64,000 bases of DNA. It comes from Thiomicrospira sp. ALE5. GTDB taxonomy: Bacteria; Pseudomonadota; Gammaproteobacteria; Thiomicrospirales; Thiomicrospiraceae. The notes beneath the pieces were generated by a model. The model made no database searches. It was not told where the DNA came from and saw only the letters and a program-made list of their open reading frames with translations. This document shows, in pieces, positions 43,261 through 56,549 of this stretch. The stretch's first letter is position 1, and the number at the start of each line of letters is the position of its first letter. Position numbers and translations under genes: made by a program. Where the stretch lies: assembly GCF_900112445.1 (NCBI RefSeq), contig NZ_FOYY01000006.1, forward strand, positions 1-64,000, in the 5' to 3' direction.

Positions 43261-44616
43261 ATGACAGATAAAGTAGTAGAAAAAGTCGCGGTTCAGACTG
43301 AGGAAAGTCGTTCACAAAGCCGTCGTGCTTTCTTAAAAGGGGGGGCAGCTGTTGCAGGGGGTGTAATGTTCACTCAAGCAGCGAGTGCTCGTGAAATTCA
43401 ATTTGACCCTAAGCGTGCCGTTGCCCCTTATGCGGGTCGTGAAGAAATTTCCACGGTATTGCAAGACCAAAGTGCTCGTAAAGCCTTGGGTTGGGGTGTG
43501 CGTCAGTACCCTTACGGTATGCCTTCTCCTTTTGAAAAAGAAGTTCAGCGTCGTACCCTTGAGTGGTTAACGCCTGACTCAATGGCGTCTATCACCATGT
43601 CGCCATTACAAAGCCTGCACGGTATGATTACGCCTAACGGTCTTCACTTTGAACGTTATCACGGTGGTGGTATCAACATTAACCCTGATGAGCATCGTTT
43701 AGTTATTCATGGTTTAGTTGAGCGTCCATTGATTTTTACCATGGATGATCTAAAACGCTTCCCATCAGAATCGCATGTTTTATTCGCAGAGTGTCCGGCT
43801 AACGGTGCAATGGAATGGAAAGGTGTTCAGTTGAACTCAGTGCAGTGGACTCATGGGATGATGTCTTGCGTTGAGTGGACTGGTGTTAAGTTATCAACGC
43901 TATTAAAAGAAGCAGGTATCCGTCCTGAAGGTACCTGGTTAATCCCAGAAGGTGCTGATGCTTCTGGTATGGCACGTTCTGTACCGGTTGAGTTGGCTAT
44001 GGACGATTGTATGATTGCTTACGCGCAAAACGGTGAAGCACTACGTCCAGAAAACGGTTATCCAATTCGTCTAGTTGTACCTGGTTGTGAAGCTAATATG
44101 TGGGTGAAGCACTTACGTCGTATTCAGGTTACTGACAAGCCACTTCAGCACCGTGAAGAAACGTCTAAGTATACTGAGCTAATGCCTGATGGTACTGTGC
44201 AAAACATGTCATGGTACATGGAAGCTAACTCAGTAATCACCTACCCATCGCCAGACTTCAAAATGCAAGGTCCAGGTCGTTATGTAGCCAAAGGTATTGC
44301 TTGGTCAGGTCGCGGTAAGGTTGATCACGTTGACATTACGTTCGACGGTGGTCGTAACTGGACTGAGGCGAAATTGACTTCAGCTGTACTACCAAAAGCT
44401 TGGACACGTTTTGAGCTTGAGTTCGATTGGGACGGTAGCGAGTTACTGATGATGAGTCGTACTACGGATGAAACCGGTTATGTACAGCCTAATATGCCGC
44501 AGATGCGTGAAATCGAAGGTACAAACAACGTTTATCACCGTACTGCTATGGTTACTTGGAAAATCCACGCCCACAACAGCGAATTTGGAGGCATGATTGA
44601 AAATGTTCAATTCTAA
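43261..44616 (+). CDS. soxC: Sulfane dehydrogenase molybdenum subunit SoxC
   Basis: 451 residues. A twin-arginine signal (SRRAFLKGGAAVAGG) sends it folded to the periplasm. Sulfite-oxidase-fold molybdopterin domain with the Mo-ligand cysteine in LFAECPANGAMEW, followed by the dimerisation domain (YVAKGIAWSGRGKVDHVDITFDGGRNW). With SoxD it oxidises SoxYZ-bound sulfane sulfur, allowing full oxidation of thiosulfate to sulfate. soxD starts within its end (14-bp overlap). No other sox genes are in the window. Confidence 0.95.
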   Translation: MTDKVVEKVAVQTEESRSQSRRAFLKGGAAVAGGVMFTQAASAREIQFDPKRAVAPYAGREEISTVLQDQSARKALGWGVRQYPYGMPSPFEKEVQRRTLEWLTPDSMASITMSPLQSLHGMITPNGLHFERYHGGGININPDEHRLVIHGLVERPLIFTMDDLKRFPSESHVLFAECPANGAMEWKGVQLNSVQWTHGMMSCVEWTGVKLSTLLKEAGIRPEGTWLIPEGADASGMARSVPVELAMDDCMIAYAQNGEALRPENGYPIRLVVPGCEANMWVKHLRRIQVTDKPLQHREETSKYTELMPDGTVQNMSWYMEANSVITYPSPDFKMQGPGRYVAKGIAWSGRGKVDHVDITFDGGRNWTEAKLTSAVLPKAWTRFELEFDWDGSELLMMSRTTDETGYVQPNMPQMREIEGTNNVYHRTAMVTWKIHAHNSEFGGMIENVQF

Positions 44617-45712
44617 AAAGACCCTTGTTGCATCAGCGGTTTCTGGTGCGTTACTCATGTCTGGCGTAGCGATTGCTATGTCAGATAAGCCAGCTGAAGG
44701 TGCGCAAACAGGTGCATTTGTAACGCCTGATGCTTCAGCGAACCCTGAGCTAACAGGTGTCCGTGGTTATCCTGAGAACTGGCGCGAAATTGTTGATGCG
44801 GCCGACGGTCGTTACCTAGACGCGCAAGTTGTTCGCACCATTTTGGGCGACAACACGCGTCAGCGCTTGGTTGAAAAGATGGATCCTACCAACCCGTATT
44901 CATTTGAAGTTCACGATTCAATTGATGGTGGTCCACACGGCAATATGCAATGTAAGGTTCCTGAAGCATTTGTTGATGTATGGGAACGTGCAGAAGCGAA
45001 CTACTTCAATGATACTGACTTTGTAGCTTATGGTTATGGAACACCCATTGCCGAAGAAGCTTTAGCTGTTTGGTCAATTCATGTCGATGCGAGTGGTAAT
45101 GGCTTGCCATCAAATGATGTGGGTATGAACGTACTACAGGGCGGTGATATGTATATCCAGTTCTGTGCAGTATGTCACGGCGAGTTCGGTGAAGGTGCGC
45201 GTGGTTACTTGCCACTTTCTGAGGGTGATCCGCTGCCATTAGTCACGTCTGACTTCAATGATCCAGCGCCAATTAAAACGGTAGGTAACTACTGGCCATA
45301 TGCCACAACCTTGTTTGATTACAACCGTCGTGCTATGCCTTTCTGGACGCCTAATATGCCAGCCATTGGTGACGCAGGTTACATGGGTATTACCGGTTAT
45401 ATCCTTCAAATGAACGATATTCCGTTAGATGATCAAGGTACGCGTATTGAAGACGATGATTTCTTTAACGCGGAAATGTTAATGCAGGCTAACAAGTATA
45501 TGCCTAATGCAGGTAACTTCTTCTGTGACCACCGTCCTGTAATTGCCAACGAGCGTTGCATGAGCGATTGCCCAGATTACATGGTGGGTGATGGTACTGG
45601 CGATATTACCAACTACCGTACAGCGTTCCGTCTACCTGATGGCACGCCGCAGTACAACGTTGAAGAACGTATTGGTGTAGATGCACCAGGTGTTGGCCAT
45701 CACGGTCACTAA
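44603..45712 (+). CDS. soxD: Sulfane dehydrogenase cytochrome c subunit SoxD
   Basis: 369 residues with a signal peptide (residues 1-26). One haem site CAVCH (188-192). The region from GYGTPIAEEALAVWSIHV to FGEGARGYLPL matches SoxD of other sulfur oxidisers. About 110 residues before it are extra compared with the forms I know, and no second CxxCH is present. GGAGG at 44587-44591 favours ATG 44603 rather than the TTG at 44597. Accepts electrons from SoxC. A terminator follows. Confidence 0.9.
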   Translation: MFNSKKTLVASAVSGALLMSGVAIAMSDKPAEGAQTGAFVTPDASANPELTGVRGYPENWREIVDAADGRYLDAQVVRTILGDNTRQRLVEKMDPTNPYSFEVHDSIDGGPHGNMQCKVPEAFVDVWERAEANYFNDTDFVAYGYGTPIAEEALAVWSIHVDASGNGLPSNDVGMNVLQGGDMYIQFCAVCHGEFGEGARGYLPLSEGDPLPLVTSDFNDPAPIKTVGNYWPYATTLFDYNRRAMPFWTPNMPAIGDAGYMGITGYILQMNDIPLDDQGTRIEDDDFFNAEMLMQANKYMPNAGNFFCDHRPVIANERCMSDCPDYMVGDGTGDITNYRTAFRLPDGTPQYNVEERIGVDAPGVGHHGH

Positions 45713-45750
45713 GTTTTTTTAGTTATTTTATAACACCTCTCTAGCAGAAA

Positions 45751-45777
45751 AGCCCGCCCCGAACAGCGGGCTTTTTC
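45751..45777 (+). terminator. Terminator of soxCD
   Basis: AGCCCGC (45751-45757) pairs with GCGGGCT (45766-45772); T run follows. It lies 40 bp after the soxD stop, before thrB. Confidence 0.87.
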
Positions 45778-45864
45778 TTTTTCTGTCGGTTGTATGGAGT
45801 GAGCTAATCCTAATAGTTATCTGTGATAAAATGGTTTTTATTGCGTGGTTAGGAATATCCTCAA

Positions 45865-46812
45865 ATGTCTGTCTATACTAAGGTTGCGTCTGAGCAACTC
45901 GAAGTTTTTTTAGCACAATATTCAGTCGGTCATCTAATTAGTTATGATGGCATTAATGCAGGTATCGAAAATACCAACTATTTTGTAGATACGGATCAGG
46001 CACGCTTTGTGCTGACTATTTTTGAACACCATGATGCTGATGAGCTAGGCTATTTTCTTGATATCATGGCTTTTATGGCTCAAAACGCGATCCCTACCGC
46101 TTTGCCTCAGGCAGATAAGCGGGGAAGTTATTTGAATGTGTTATGTGGTAAGCCTGCTGCACTAGTAGAACGTTTAAACGGTGTAACGCTCGAAAATCCA
46201 ACTATTGACCAGTGTCACACAATGGCTAAAACCCTAGCAAGATTTCACAAAGTGGGTACATCATTCTCTGGTTATCGTGCAAATGACCGTGGTCTAGACT
46301 GGGCAGAAGCCACGTTTAATAAAATAAACACGTCCTTGTCAAAGTGTCAAATAGACATGATCGATGAAGAGATTCATTATCAAAAGTCAGTTGACTGGCA
46401 TGCTTTACCCCAAAGTGTTATTCATGCTGATCTGTTTACTGATAATGCTATGTTTGATGGTGATCAATTAACGGGTATTATTGATCTGTATTATGCCTGT
46501 CAAGGTCCGTGTTTATATGATTTAGCGGTTATGGTCAATGATTGGTGTCGTGATAAAGATAATAGGCTCAAGCAGGATTATGTTAATGTTGTCTTGAAGG
46601 CGTATCAAGCGGAGCGGGCTTTAACGCATAAAGAGCAGGCCTGTTGGCCAGCCGCTTTGCGCATGGCCGCTTTGCGTTTCTATTTATCGCGTCTGAAAGA
46701 CAAGATTACACCAAGAGAAGGCGAATTGACCATGATCAAGAATCCTGATGTTTTTGAACAATTGCTTCAATCACATCGCGCCTTGGCTACGAAGCCATAT
46801 CAATGGGAGTGA
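45865..46812 (+). CDS. thrB: Homoserine kinase (ThrB, APH-fold)
   Basis: 315 residues. Phosphorylates homoserine on the way to threonine. This is the choline-kinase-like ThrB form found in pseudomonads and relatives, not the GHMP form. Hallmarks: [24 protein letters not shown], catalytic [15 protein letters not shown] and the [16 protein letters not shown] metal site. The next gene begins 8 bp after its stop. Confidence 0.93.
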   Translation: MSVYTKVASEQLEVFLAQYSVGHLISYDGINAGIENTNYFVDTDQARFVLTIFEHHDADELGYFLDIMAFMAQNAIPTALPQADKRGSYLNVLCGKPAALVERLNGVTLENPTIDQCHTMAKTLARFHKVGTSFSGYRANDRGLDWAEATFNKINTSLSKCQIDMIDEEIHYQKSVDWHALPQSVIHADLFTDNAMFDGDQLTGIIDLYYACQGPCLYDLAVMVNDWCRDKDNRLKQDYVNVVLKAYQAERALTHKEQACWPAALRMAALRFYLSRLKDKITPREGELTMIKNPDVFEQLLQSHRALATKPYQWE

Positions 46813-46820
46813 CTAATCTG

Positions 46821-47720
46821 ATGCCAGTGAATATGCCAGTGGTGTTAATTGTTGACGACATGAAGTCTAATCGTCAAATCTTAGCCAGTGCACTCGAAAA
46901 TGACTATCAAGTTATTACAGCTGAGTCTGGCAGTGAGTGTATTGAAATATGTCAAAAGAGCCCGCCAGATTTAGTGCTGCTCGATATCATCATGCCTGAA
47001 AAAGACGGCTATGAAGTCTGTAAAGAACTTAAATCGGACACTAAAACACAAGCCATCCCAATTATCTTTGTAACCGCCCTAACCGAACCAGATCAAGAAG
47101 AGCGTGGCTTAAATCTCGGTGCGGTAGATTATATTACCAAGCCTTTTCATTTGCCCATTATCAAAGCGCGTGTTCGTAATCACATGGTTCTTAAGAAAAA
47201 GACGGATATGCTAGAAGCCCTGTCTAACATCGATGGTCTGACTAACGTAGCTAATCGGCGAAAAATGACAGAGGTTCTTAAAGTTGAGAAGGCACGCTGC
47301 AAAAGAATGTCGTTGCCGCTATCTATTATTATGCTAGATATAGATTACTTCAAACTGTTCAATGACAATTACGGGCATGGTGTGGGAGATCATTGTTTAG
47401 AAAAGGTGGCAACAGCCATCTCTACTGCAGTCAAGCGCCCTGCAGATCTTGTGGCACGTTATGGGGGTGAGGAGTTTGCTGTAATCCTGCCTGAAACACC
47501 CATTGACGGCGCCAAAAAAGTGGCCGAAACGATTCTTAACGAAATTGTCAAACTGCAAATACCGCATAATCATTCGCCAATTGAACCCTTTGTTACCGCG
47601 AGTCTGGGTGTCGCTTCAAGCGAGTTAGGAGAAGGTGAATATGAATTTATTTTAAAACGTGCTGACTTTGCACTCTATGAAGCCAAAAAATCTGGCCGAA
47701 ATAGAGTGTGTGTAACTTAA
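46821..47720 (+). CDS. PleD-like response regulator diguanylate cyclase
   Basis: 300 residues. The N-terminal receiver domain has the phospho-acceptor Asp in [15 protein letters not shown] and the conserved Lys in ITKPFH; the C-terminal GGDEF domain reads RYGGEEF and carries an inhibitory RxxD site (RPAD) five residues earlier. It should make c-di-GMP when phosphorylated. An ATG at 46803 is possible, but GGGAG at 46805-46809 points to ATG 46821. No sensor kinase is nearby. It could act on the LapA-like system, but that is only functional inference. Confidence 0.92.
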   Translation: MPVNMPVVLIVDDMKSNRQILASALENDYQVITAESGSECIEICQKSPPDLVLLDIIMPEKDGYEVCKELKSDTKTQAIPIIFVTALTEPDQEERGLNLGAVDYITKPFHLPIIKARVRNHMVLKKKTDMLEALSNIDGLTNVANRRKMTEVLKVEKARCKRMSLPLSIIMLDIDYFKLFNDNYGHGVGDHCLEKVATAISTAVKRPADLVARYGGEEFAVILPETPIDGAKKVAETILNEIVKLQIPHNHSPIEPFVTASLGVASSELGEGEYEFILKRADFALYEAKKSGRNRVCVT

Positions 47721-47761
47721 GCACCGGCTAAGCATTAAGATTTTATTAATAGACGCAATAA

Positions 47762-51677
<3,916 letters not shown>

Positions 51678-51688
51678 GTTTTGACTGG

Positions 51689-52369
51689 CTACAGCGGTTG
51701 AATCCGCTCGGCTGGTAGGCCGGCGGCGATGCAATCTGCCTTCACTGTTTTAATCATTTCCCATGCACCACAGACATAGACTTGTGCGTTGCTCAAGTCT
51801 GGGTGGTCTGCTAATGCAACCTGATGTACCAGCCCCAGTTTTCCTTGCCAGTTGACGGTTTTGGCTTGTTCGTCATTAGACAGCACGGGCACAAAATGGA
51901 CACGTTCATGCAGGCCTGCTGGCCACCATTGCGGATCACGCAAATAGAAATCTTCTACATAGCTGGCGCCCCAATATAACCAAGTCGGTTGGGTTAATCC
52001 TTGCGCGAGGCGTGCTTCAATCATCGCTTTAATCGGCGCGAGTCCCGTACCACCGGCAATATAAATATTGAGTGGCTGTTCGGGCATCAGTTTCATTTGG
52101 TTATGTGGCCCATCAATCCATAAATGATCACCTACCTGTTGTTGGGCCAATTCTTGCAACCAATCATCCTTGTTAAGGCGAATGTGCATTTCGATTAGGC
52201 CATCTTCACGCGGTGCATTGGCAATTGAAAAAGGCTTCACGCTATCTGGATGGACCCCCATCATCAAATAATCGCCAGGGGCGTAATTAAATTCGCCTTC
52301 GGTTTTGACCCACAACAACAAGGTGTGATCCACCACAAGTTCGCGTTGCATAATTTGGACTGAAATCAT
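51689..52369 (-). CDS. fre: NAD(P)H-flavin reductase, Fre/UbiB-type
   Basis: 226 residues. Ferredoxin-reductase fold without an iron-sulfur domain. The flavin region is VKPFSIANAPREDG; the nucleotide region is IAGGTGLAPIKAMIEA; CGAWEMI lies at the end. Fre enzymes reduce free flavins or cobalamin and can support reductive activation. Names for this group vary (Fre, CDP-6-deoxy-glucoseen reductase), so the specific role is uncertain. Convergent with pgm. Confidence 0.82.
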   Translation of the reverse strand: MISVQIMQRELVVDHTLLLWVKTEGEFNYAPGDYLMMGVHPDSVKPFSIANAPREDGLIEMHIRLNKDDWLQELAQQQVGDHLWIDGPHNQMKLMPEQPLNIYIAGGTGLAPIKAMIEARLAQGLTQPTWLYWGASYVEDFYLRDPQWWPAGLHERVHFVPVLSNDEQAKTVNWQGKLGLVHQVALADHPDLSNAQVYVCGAWEMIKTVKADCIAAGLPAERIQPL

Positions 52370-52393
52370 GATATTTTCCTTCGAAGCGGTGGT

Positions 52394-53221
52394 TTAATTA
52401 AGGTCAAAATCCGACCAAACTGGCGCATGGTCAGAGGGTTTTTCAAGGCCGCGAATACTATAGCCAATATCACTGGCGACCACTTTGGCGGCTAAGGGTG
52501 CAGTGGCTAATAGGGTATCAATGCGCAGCCCACGTTTGGGTGAATCTTCAAAGCCTTTGGATCGGTAGTCAAACCAGCTGAACTTGTCGTTTGAATCAGG
52601 GTGGCAGCAACGATAAGTATCTTGCAAGCCCCAGTTTAGTAGGTTTTGCCATAATTCACGTTCTTCTGGTAAAAAACTGGTTTTGCCGGTTTTAAGCCAG
52701 CGCAAACGATTGGCTTCGCCGATGCCAATGTCGATGTCTTGTGGTGAAATATTAAAATCGCCCATTACAATCAGGTTTTGCTCAGGTGAGCAATCGGTGT
52801 TTAAGTAGGCCATTAAATCCGCATAGAAAGCCAGCTTGGCCGGAAACTTGATCGCATGATCGCGGTTTTCACCCTGTGGAAAATAGCCGTTAATAACGCG
52901 TAGGCTGTCACCGGCTGGCGTGGTAAAGTCGCCAATAATCATCCGTTTTTGGGCGTTATCATCATCGGTTACCCAGCCTTTTTGTAGCTTGGTCAGGGTA
53001 AGGTGCGGTTTATACAGCAGCGCGACACCATAGTGGGTTTTTTGGCCACAAAATTCGGCACGGTAGCCTAGGGCTTCAATGGCCTCTAGTGGAAATTCAT
53101 GGTCTTGCACTTTGGTTTCTTGCAGGCCAATAATATCGGGCGCTTGTTCTGCAACCAGTGCTTCGAGTTGATGTTGGCGCATCCGCACACTGTTGACATT
53201 AAATGAGACGACTTTAAGCAT
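52394..53221 (-). CDS. xthA: Exodeoxyribonuclease III
   Basis: 275 residues. EEP-fold nuclease acting on apurinic sites and 3' ends in base-excision repair. Motifs: FNVNSVRMR at the start, LQETKV, GDFNISPQDIDIG, the Asn/Asp pair, and catalytic His in SDHAPVWSDF at the end. Upstream of the fre-like gene on the same strand, with a gap of 24 bp. Confidence 0.95.
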   Translation of the reverse strand: MLKVVSFNVNSVRMRQHQLEALVAEQAPDIIGLQETKVQDHEFPLEAIEALGYRAEFCGQKTHYGVALLYKPHLTLTKLQKGWVTDDDNAQKRMIIGDFTTPAGDSLRVINGYFPQGENRDHAIKFPAKLAFYADLMAYLNTDCSPEQNLIVMGDFNISPQDIDIGIGEANRLRWLKTGKTSFLPEERELWQNLLNWGLQDTYRCCHPDSNDKFSWFDYRSKGFEDSPKRGLRIDTLLATAPLAAKVVASDIGYSIRGLEKPSDHAPVWSDFDLN

Positions 53222-53348
53222 AAGAATAGGATTTCATTATCAAATTAAATTAATTTATGAGTATAACATAGAAGAAAAGCGCGAAATGAGTAGCCATTTG
53301 CTATCATGTGCTAATTTTACAGCATGATGTTTTTTTAGGAGTAGTGGT

Positions 53349-54206
53349 GTGGAGCGTGTTTATCGTTTAGTGATGTCTTGTCCAGATCAGGTCGGTATTG
53401 TGGCCAAGGTCGCCGGGTTTATTGCCGAGCAGGGTGCAACGATTGTGGAGGCGAATCACCATACCGATGCGGGCAATGGTTGGTTTTTTATGCGCCATGA
53501 GATTTTGGCCAGCTCGGTACCTTTTGGTCTGGATGAGTTTGAAGCCAAGTTTGCACCGATTGCTGAACAGTTCCAGATGAGTTGGTTTATCAGTGATTCA
53601 GCTCGACCTAAGCGTATTGCATTGTTTGCCAGTAAAGAAGCGCATTGTCTGGCGGATTTGCTTTATCGTTGGCATGATGGCGATTTACCGGGTGATGTGG
53701 TCTGTGTCATTGCCAATCATGATGATTTACGGGCGATGGTAGAGTGGCATCAGATTCCATTTCACCATGTGCCGGTAACGCCGGATACCAAGCCCGCGGC
53801 CTTTGCTGAAGCCGAACGCTTAGTCGCGCATTATCAGGCGGATGTGATTGTGCTAGCACGTTATATGCAAATATTGCCACCGCAAATGTGTGCCGATTAT
53901 GCGGGGCGGGTGATTAATATTCACCATAGCTTTTTGCCCTCTTTTGTGGGCGCAAAACCCTATCATCAAGCCTATGAGCGCGGCGTAAAGCTGATTGGTG
54001 CAACCTGCCATTATGTGACTGAAGAGTTGGATGCCGGACCAATTATTGAGCAGGATGTGATTCGAGTCAGCCATGCGCATTCAATTGAAGAAATGCGCCG
54101 TTTAGGTCGTGATGTGGAGAAAACCACTTTGGCGCGCGGGCTGCGTTTCCATTTAGAAGATCGGGTATTAATTCACGGTAACAAAACCGTGGTCTTTAGT
54201 CAGTAA
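53349..54206 (+). CDS. purU: Formyltetrahydrofolate deformylase
   Basis: 285 residues. Hydrolyses 10-formyl-THF to formate and THF, supplying formate to purine synthesis and balancing one-carbon units. An N-terminal ACT domain (LVMSCPDQVGIVAKVAGFI) precedes a formyltransferase-like domain (INIHHSFLPSFVGAKPYHQAYERGVK, with the active-site His and ending ELDAGPII). A GTG start with AGGAG before it is used. Its end overlaps convergent tmcA by 11 bp. Confidence 0.95.
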   Translation: MERVYRLVMSCPDQVGIVAKVAGFIAEQGATIVEANHHTDAGNGWFFMRHEILASSVPFGLDEFEAKFAPIAEQFQMSWFISDSARPKRIALFASKEAHCLADLLYRWHDGDLPGDVVCVIANHDDLRAMVEWHQIPFHHVPVTPDTKPAAFAEAERLVAHYQADVIVLARYMQILPPQMCADYAGRVINIHHSFLPSFVGAKPYHQAYERGVKLIGATCHYVTEELDAGPIIEQDVIRVSHAHSIEEMRRLGRDVEKTTLARGLRFHLEDRVLIHGNKTVVFSQ

Positions 54207-56487
54207 GCCTGTCAGTTAGCTTATTGGAATTGCTTGTTAGAAGGCGTGTTTTTAACAGCCCTTCTAACCCCTTACGTCCCAGTGGTTGTGGGTGTGCTTG
54301 GCTTGGCTGTTGTGACCAGGCCTGGCGCGTGCGCGACCAATCCCATCCTTGCCCTTTCCACTGCCACAAGGCCGCCTCTGGCCATTGCCATTTTGCTGTG
54401 GGTTGTTGCTTAAACCAGTCTATCAACAGACCACTTATTGCTTCATAAGGTCGCAGACCCTGTGCATAATCTTGTAGTGCTAGTTGGCGTTGTGAATTTG
54501 AAATCTGTTGCCAAGGGTGGATTTGCCAATCTGGGTGGGTTTGCCAAATAGATTGCCAGGCCTGCTGTTCCGCGTCGCTGACTAAGTCATGGCTGAGTGG
54601 ATGATATTCGTGCTGCAGCGCCGGCCATTGCGCTTTAAACCAATCTTGGATTTGTTGATAAGCCTGGGCCAAGTTGGTCGCTTTAGGGGGTGTCATCATC
54701 ATTAGGTTGCAGCGCCCCGATGCGGCATCAGGTTGCACACCGAGATGGAGGGTGTGAAAGCCGCACTCAGACCAAAAACGCCACAATGTCGGCGTGGCAC
54801 CAAAACTGACAGTAAAACTGTCTATTGCGCTATTGGCGGGGTGACTTTGCCAATAGGCGACCAGTTGTTTGCCTAGGCCCTGATGGCGATAAGGCTTGGC
54901 AATCGCTATACGGGTACAACGCCCATAGCGTCCACTGTAGAGTTCAGGTGTTTGGTGATGTTGACGCAGTTTTTGGGTGACCAGATGACCTTGCAGACGT
55001 CGGTGGGGTCCCCAATCCGGTAAAGGGCCTTCTAAAATGGCCCAGAGTGCGCCGATAAGTTCCTCACCTAGCCAGATCAGCCCGAGTTGCAAGTTAGGCG
55101 CACTGCACAGCAGTTGCCAATCGCGTGGGCGCGTTTGATAGTGACTGTCGGTAAGGAGCACAAAAACCTGTGCCCGTTGCGCGTGGGATAAGGCCTGCGG
55201 GCTGGCACATTGCCAACTCAGCCGATTTAAATCAAGCTTTGCCCAGTCTGGATTTGGTCTTGCAGATTGATTTATCTCTAACGTGTGACCGCTTAATAAG
55301 CCGACCAAATGTTCTAAAGGGTCGTTGGCTTGCCAGCGCAAGGGTTGGGTGAGCTGATAGCCTTGCCAGTTGGGGTAGTGATGATTCAGCCAAGGACGCA
55401 AATGCTGTTGCCAGGCCTGCCCCGAGCCTTCATAACCCGATTCAGTACTGCTGATGATACAAGCCGGATAGCGACCTATCAGTGTTTGCAACTGTGGCCA
55501 AGGCAAATAGGCGGCCTCATCAATAATTAACAAATCCAGTCTAGGTTGCTCGTTGATGAGCGCATCCGGTGCCCAGCGTTTAACACGGGCTTGATGTGGC
55601 GATGTGAGCGCTAACCAGGCCTGCTGATGTTGATCGGGCCGCGCACTACAAAGGGCGATAGCATAGTCTTTATGATTCTGCTGCGCGAGTAACTGGTTGA
55701 TTAAATGTCCCAGTAGGGTTGATTTTCCTCGTCCTCGCTCACCACTTAGCACCAGCGGTGCGGATAGATTGATTTGCGTGTTGTGCTGCAGTTTTTCAAA
55801 CATTTGGGTGAGCAGCAGGGTTTGCTCCTCAGTGAGAGCGGAGCCTGAGTGAGGTAGGCTTGATTTAGATAGGGTTGCGTTCTGCGCTGGCTGAGACGTT
55901 GGCAGGGGATAAGCAAGCTGCGTAGTGTCTTCATAAATCACCAAGCTATGCTGTGGGTGACTGACAAGATCACGTCCCCAATTGTCGAATGTTGGAAATA
56001 AGTCTTGAGCCTGCCAAGGAAAACTAAGCAGGTTAGCGAGGGGATGGGTTGAGGTTGGGGTGGCCTGGGTAGCTTGAGTTATAGCGCTTGGCTCAGCAGG
56101 CATCAGCCAGCAACACACGCCGCCGCCCGCTAATAAACCGGTCGCGATAGCTACACTTTCAATATCTATGCCGCTATTTAAATCGACCACGAGACCAGCC
56201 TGCTCAGCCGATAGTGTTTGGCCAAGCTGATGGCGCAGGCTTTGCCGATTGGTATGTTGATTGAGCCAATATATGTCACTTGGCCAGCCGGCGAGGTTGT
56301 TGGTCGCTGCGTTAAGCAATGCTGTTTGCCAGCTCCGGCTGCCGACTAGTGTAATAGAGCTGCGCTGATGCACTTGGCGTTGTGTGAACCAATAAGATTC
56401 AATTTGGGTTAATGCCCGGTTTATTGCAGCTGTTAATGCAAAGTTTTCATTAACAGCTGTGCTAGAGTCGGTAGAATTATTGGGCAT
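54196..56487 (-). CDS. tmcA: tRNA(Met) cytidine acetyltransferase
   Basis: 763 residues. Makes N4-acetylcytidine at the wobble base of elongator tRNA-Met. A DUF1726-like N-terminus is followed by a helicase-like domain with Walker A SGERGRGKSTLLGHL and Walker B LLIDEAAYLP, then a GNAT domain (RIAIAKPYRHQGLGKQLVAYW), and a tRNA-binding C-terminus. The 3' end overlaps the end of purU by 11 bp. Divergent from the mnmC-like gene. Confidence 0.92.
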   Translation of the reverse strand: MPNNSTDSSTAVNENFALTAAINRALTQIESYWFTQRQVHQRSSITLVGSRSWQTALLNAATNNLAGWPSDIYWLNQHTNRQSLRHQLGQTLSAEQAGLVVDLNSGIDIESVAIATGLLAGGGVCCWLMPAEPSAITQATQATPTSTHPLANLLSFPWQAQDLFPTFDNWGRDLVSHPQHSLVIYEDTTQLAYPLPTSQPAQNATLSKSSLPHSGSALTEEQTLLLTQMFEKLQHNTQINLSAPLVLSGERGRGKSTLLGHLINQLLAQQNHKDYAIALCSARPDQHQQAWLALTSPHQARVKRWAPDALINEQPRLDLLIIDEAAYLPWPQLQTLIGRYPACIISSTESGYEGSGQAWQQHLRPWLNHHYPNWQGYQLTQPLRWQANDPLEHLVGLLSGHTLEINQSARPNPDWAKLDLNRLSWQCASPQALSHAQRAQVFVLLTDSHYQTRPRDWQLLCSAPNLQLGLIWLGEELIGALWAILEGPLPDWGPHRRLQGHLVTQKLRQHHQTPELYSGRYGRCTRIAIAKPYRHQGLGKQLVAYWQSHPANSAIDSFTVSFGATPTLWRFWSECGFHTLHLGVQPDAASGRCNLMMMTPPKATNLAQAYQQIQDWFKAQWPALQHEYHPLSHDLVSDAEQQAWQSIWQTHPDWQIHPWQQISNSQRQLALQDYAQGLRPYEAISGLLIDWFKQQPTAKWQWPEAALWQWKGQGWDWSRTRQAWSQQPSQAHPQPLGRKGLEGLLKTRLLTSNSNKLTDRLTD

Positions 56488-56549
56488 ATTTAAAGGAAAG
56501 GTGCGGAATGTTTAGCACTAACTTAAATTAAAAGGTATTTTATTCTAAC

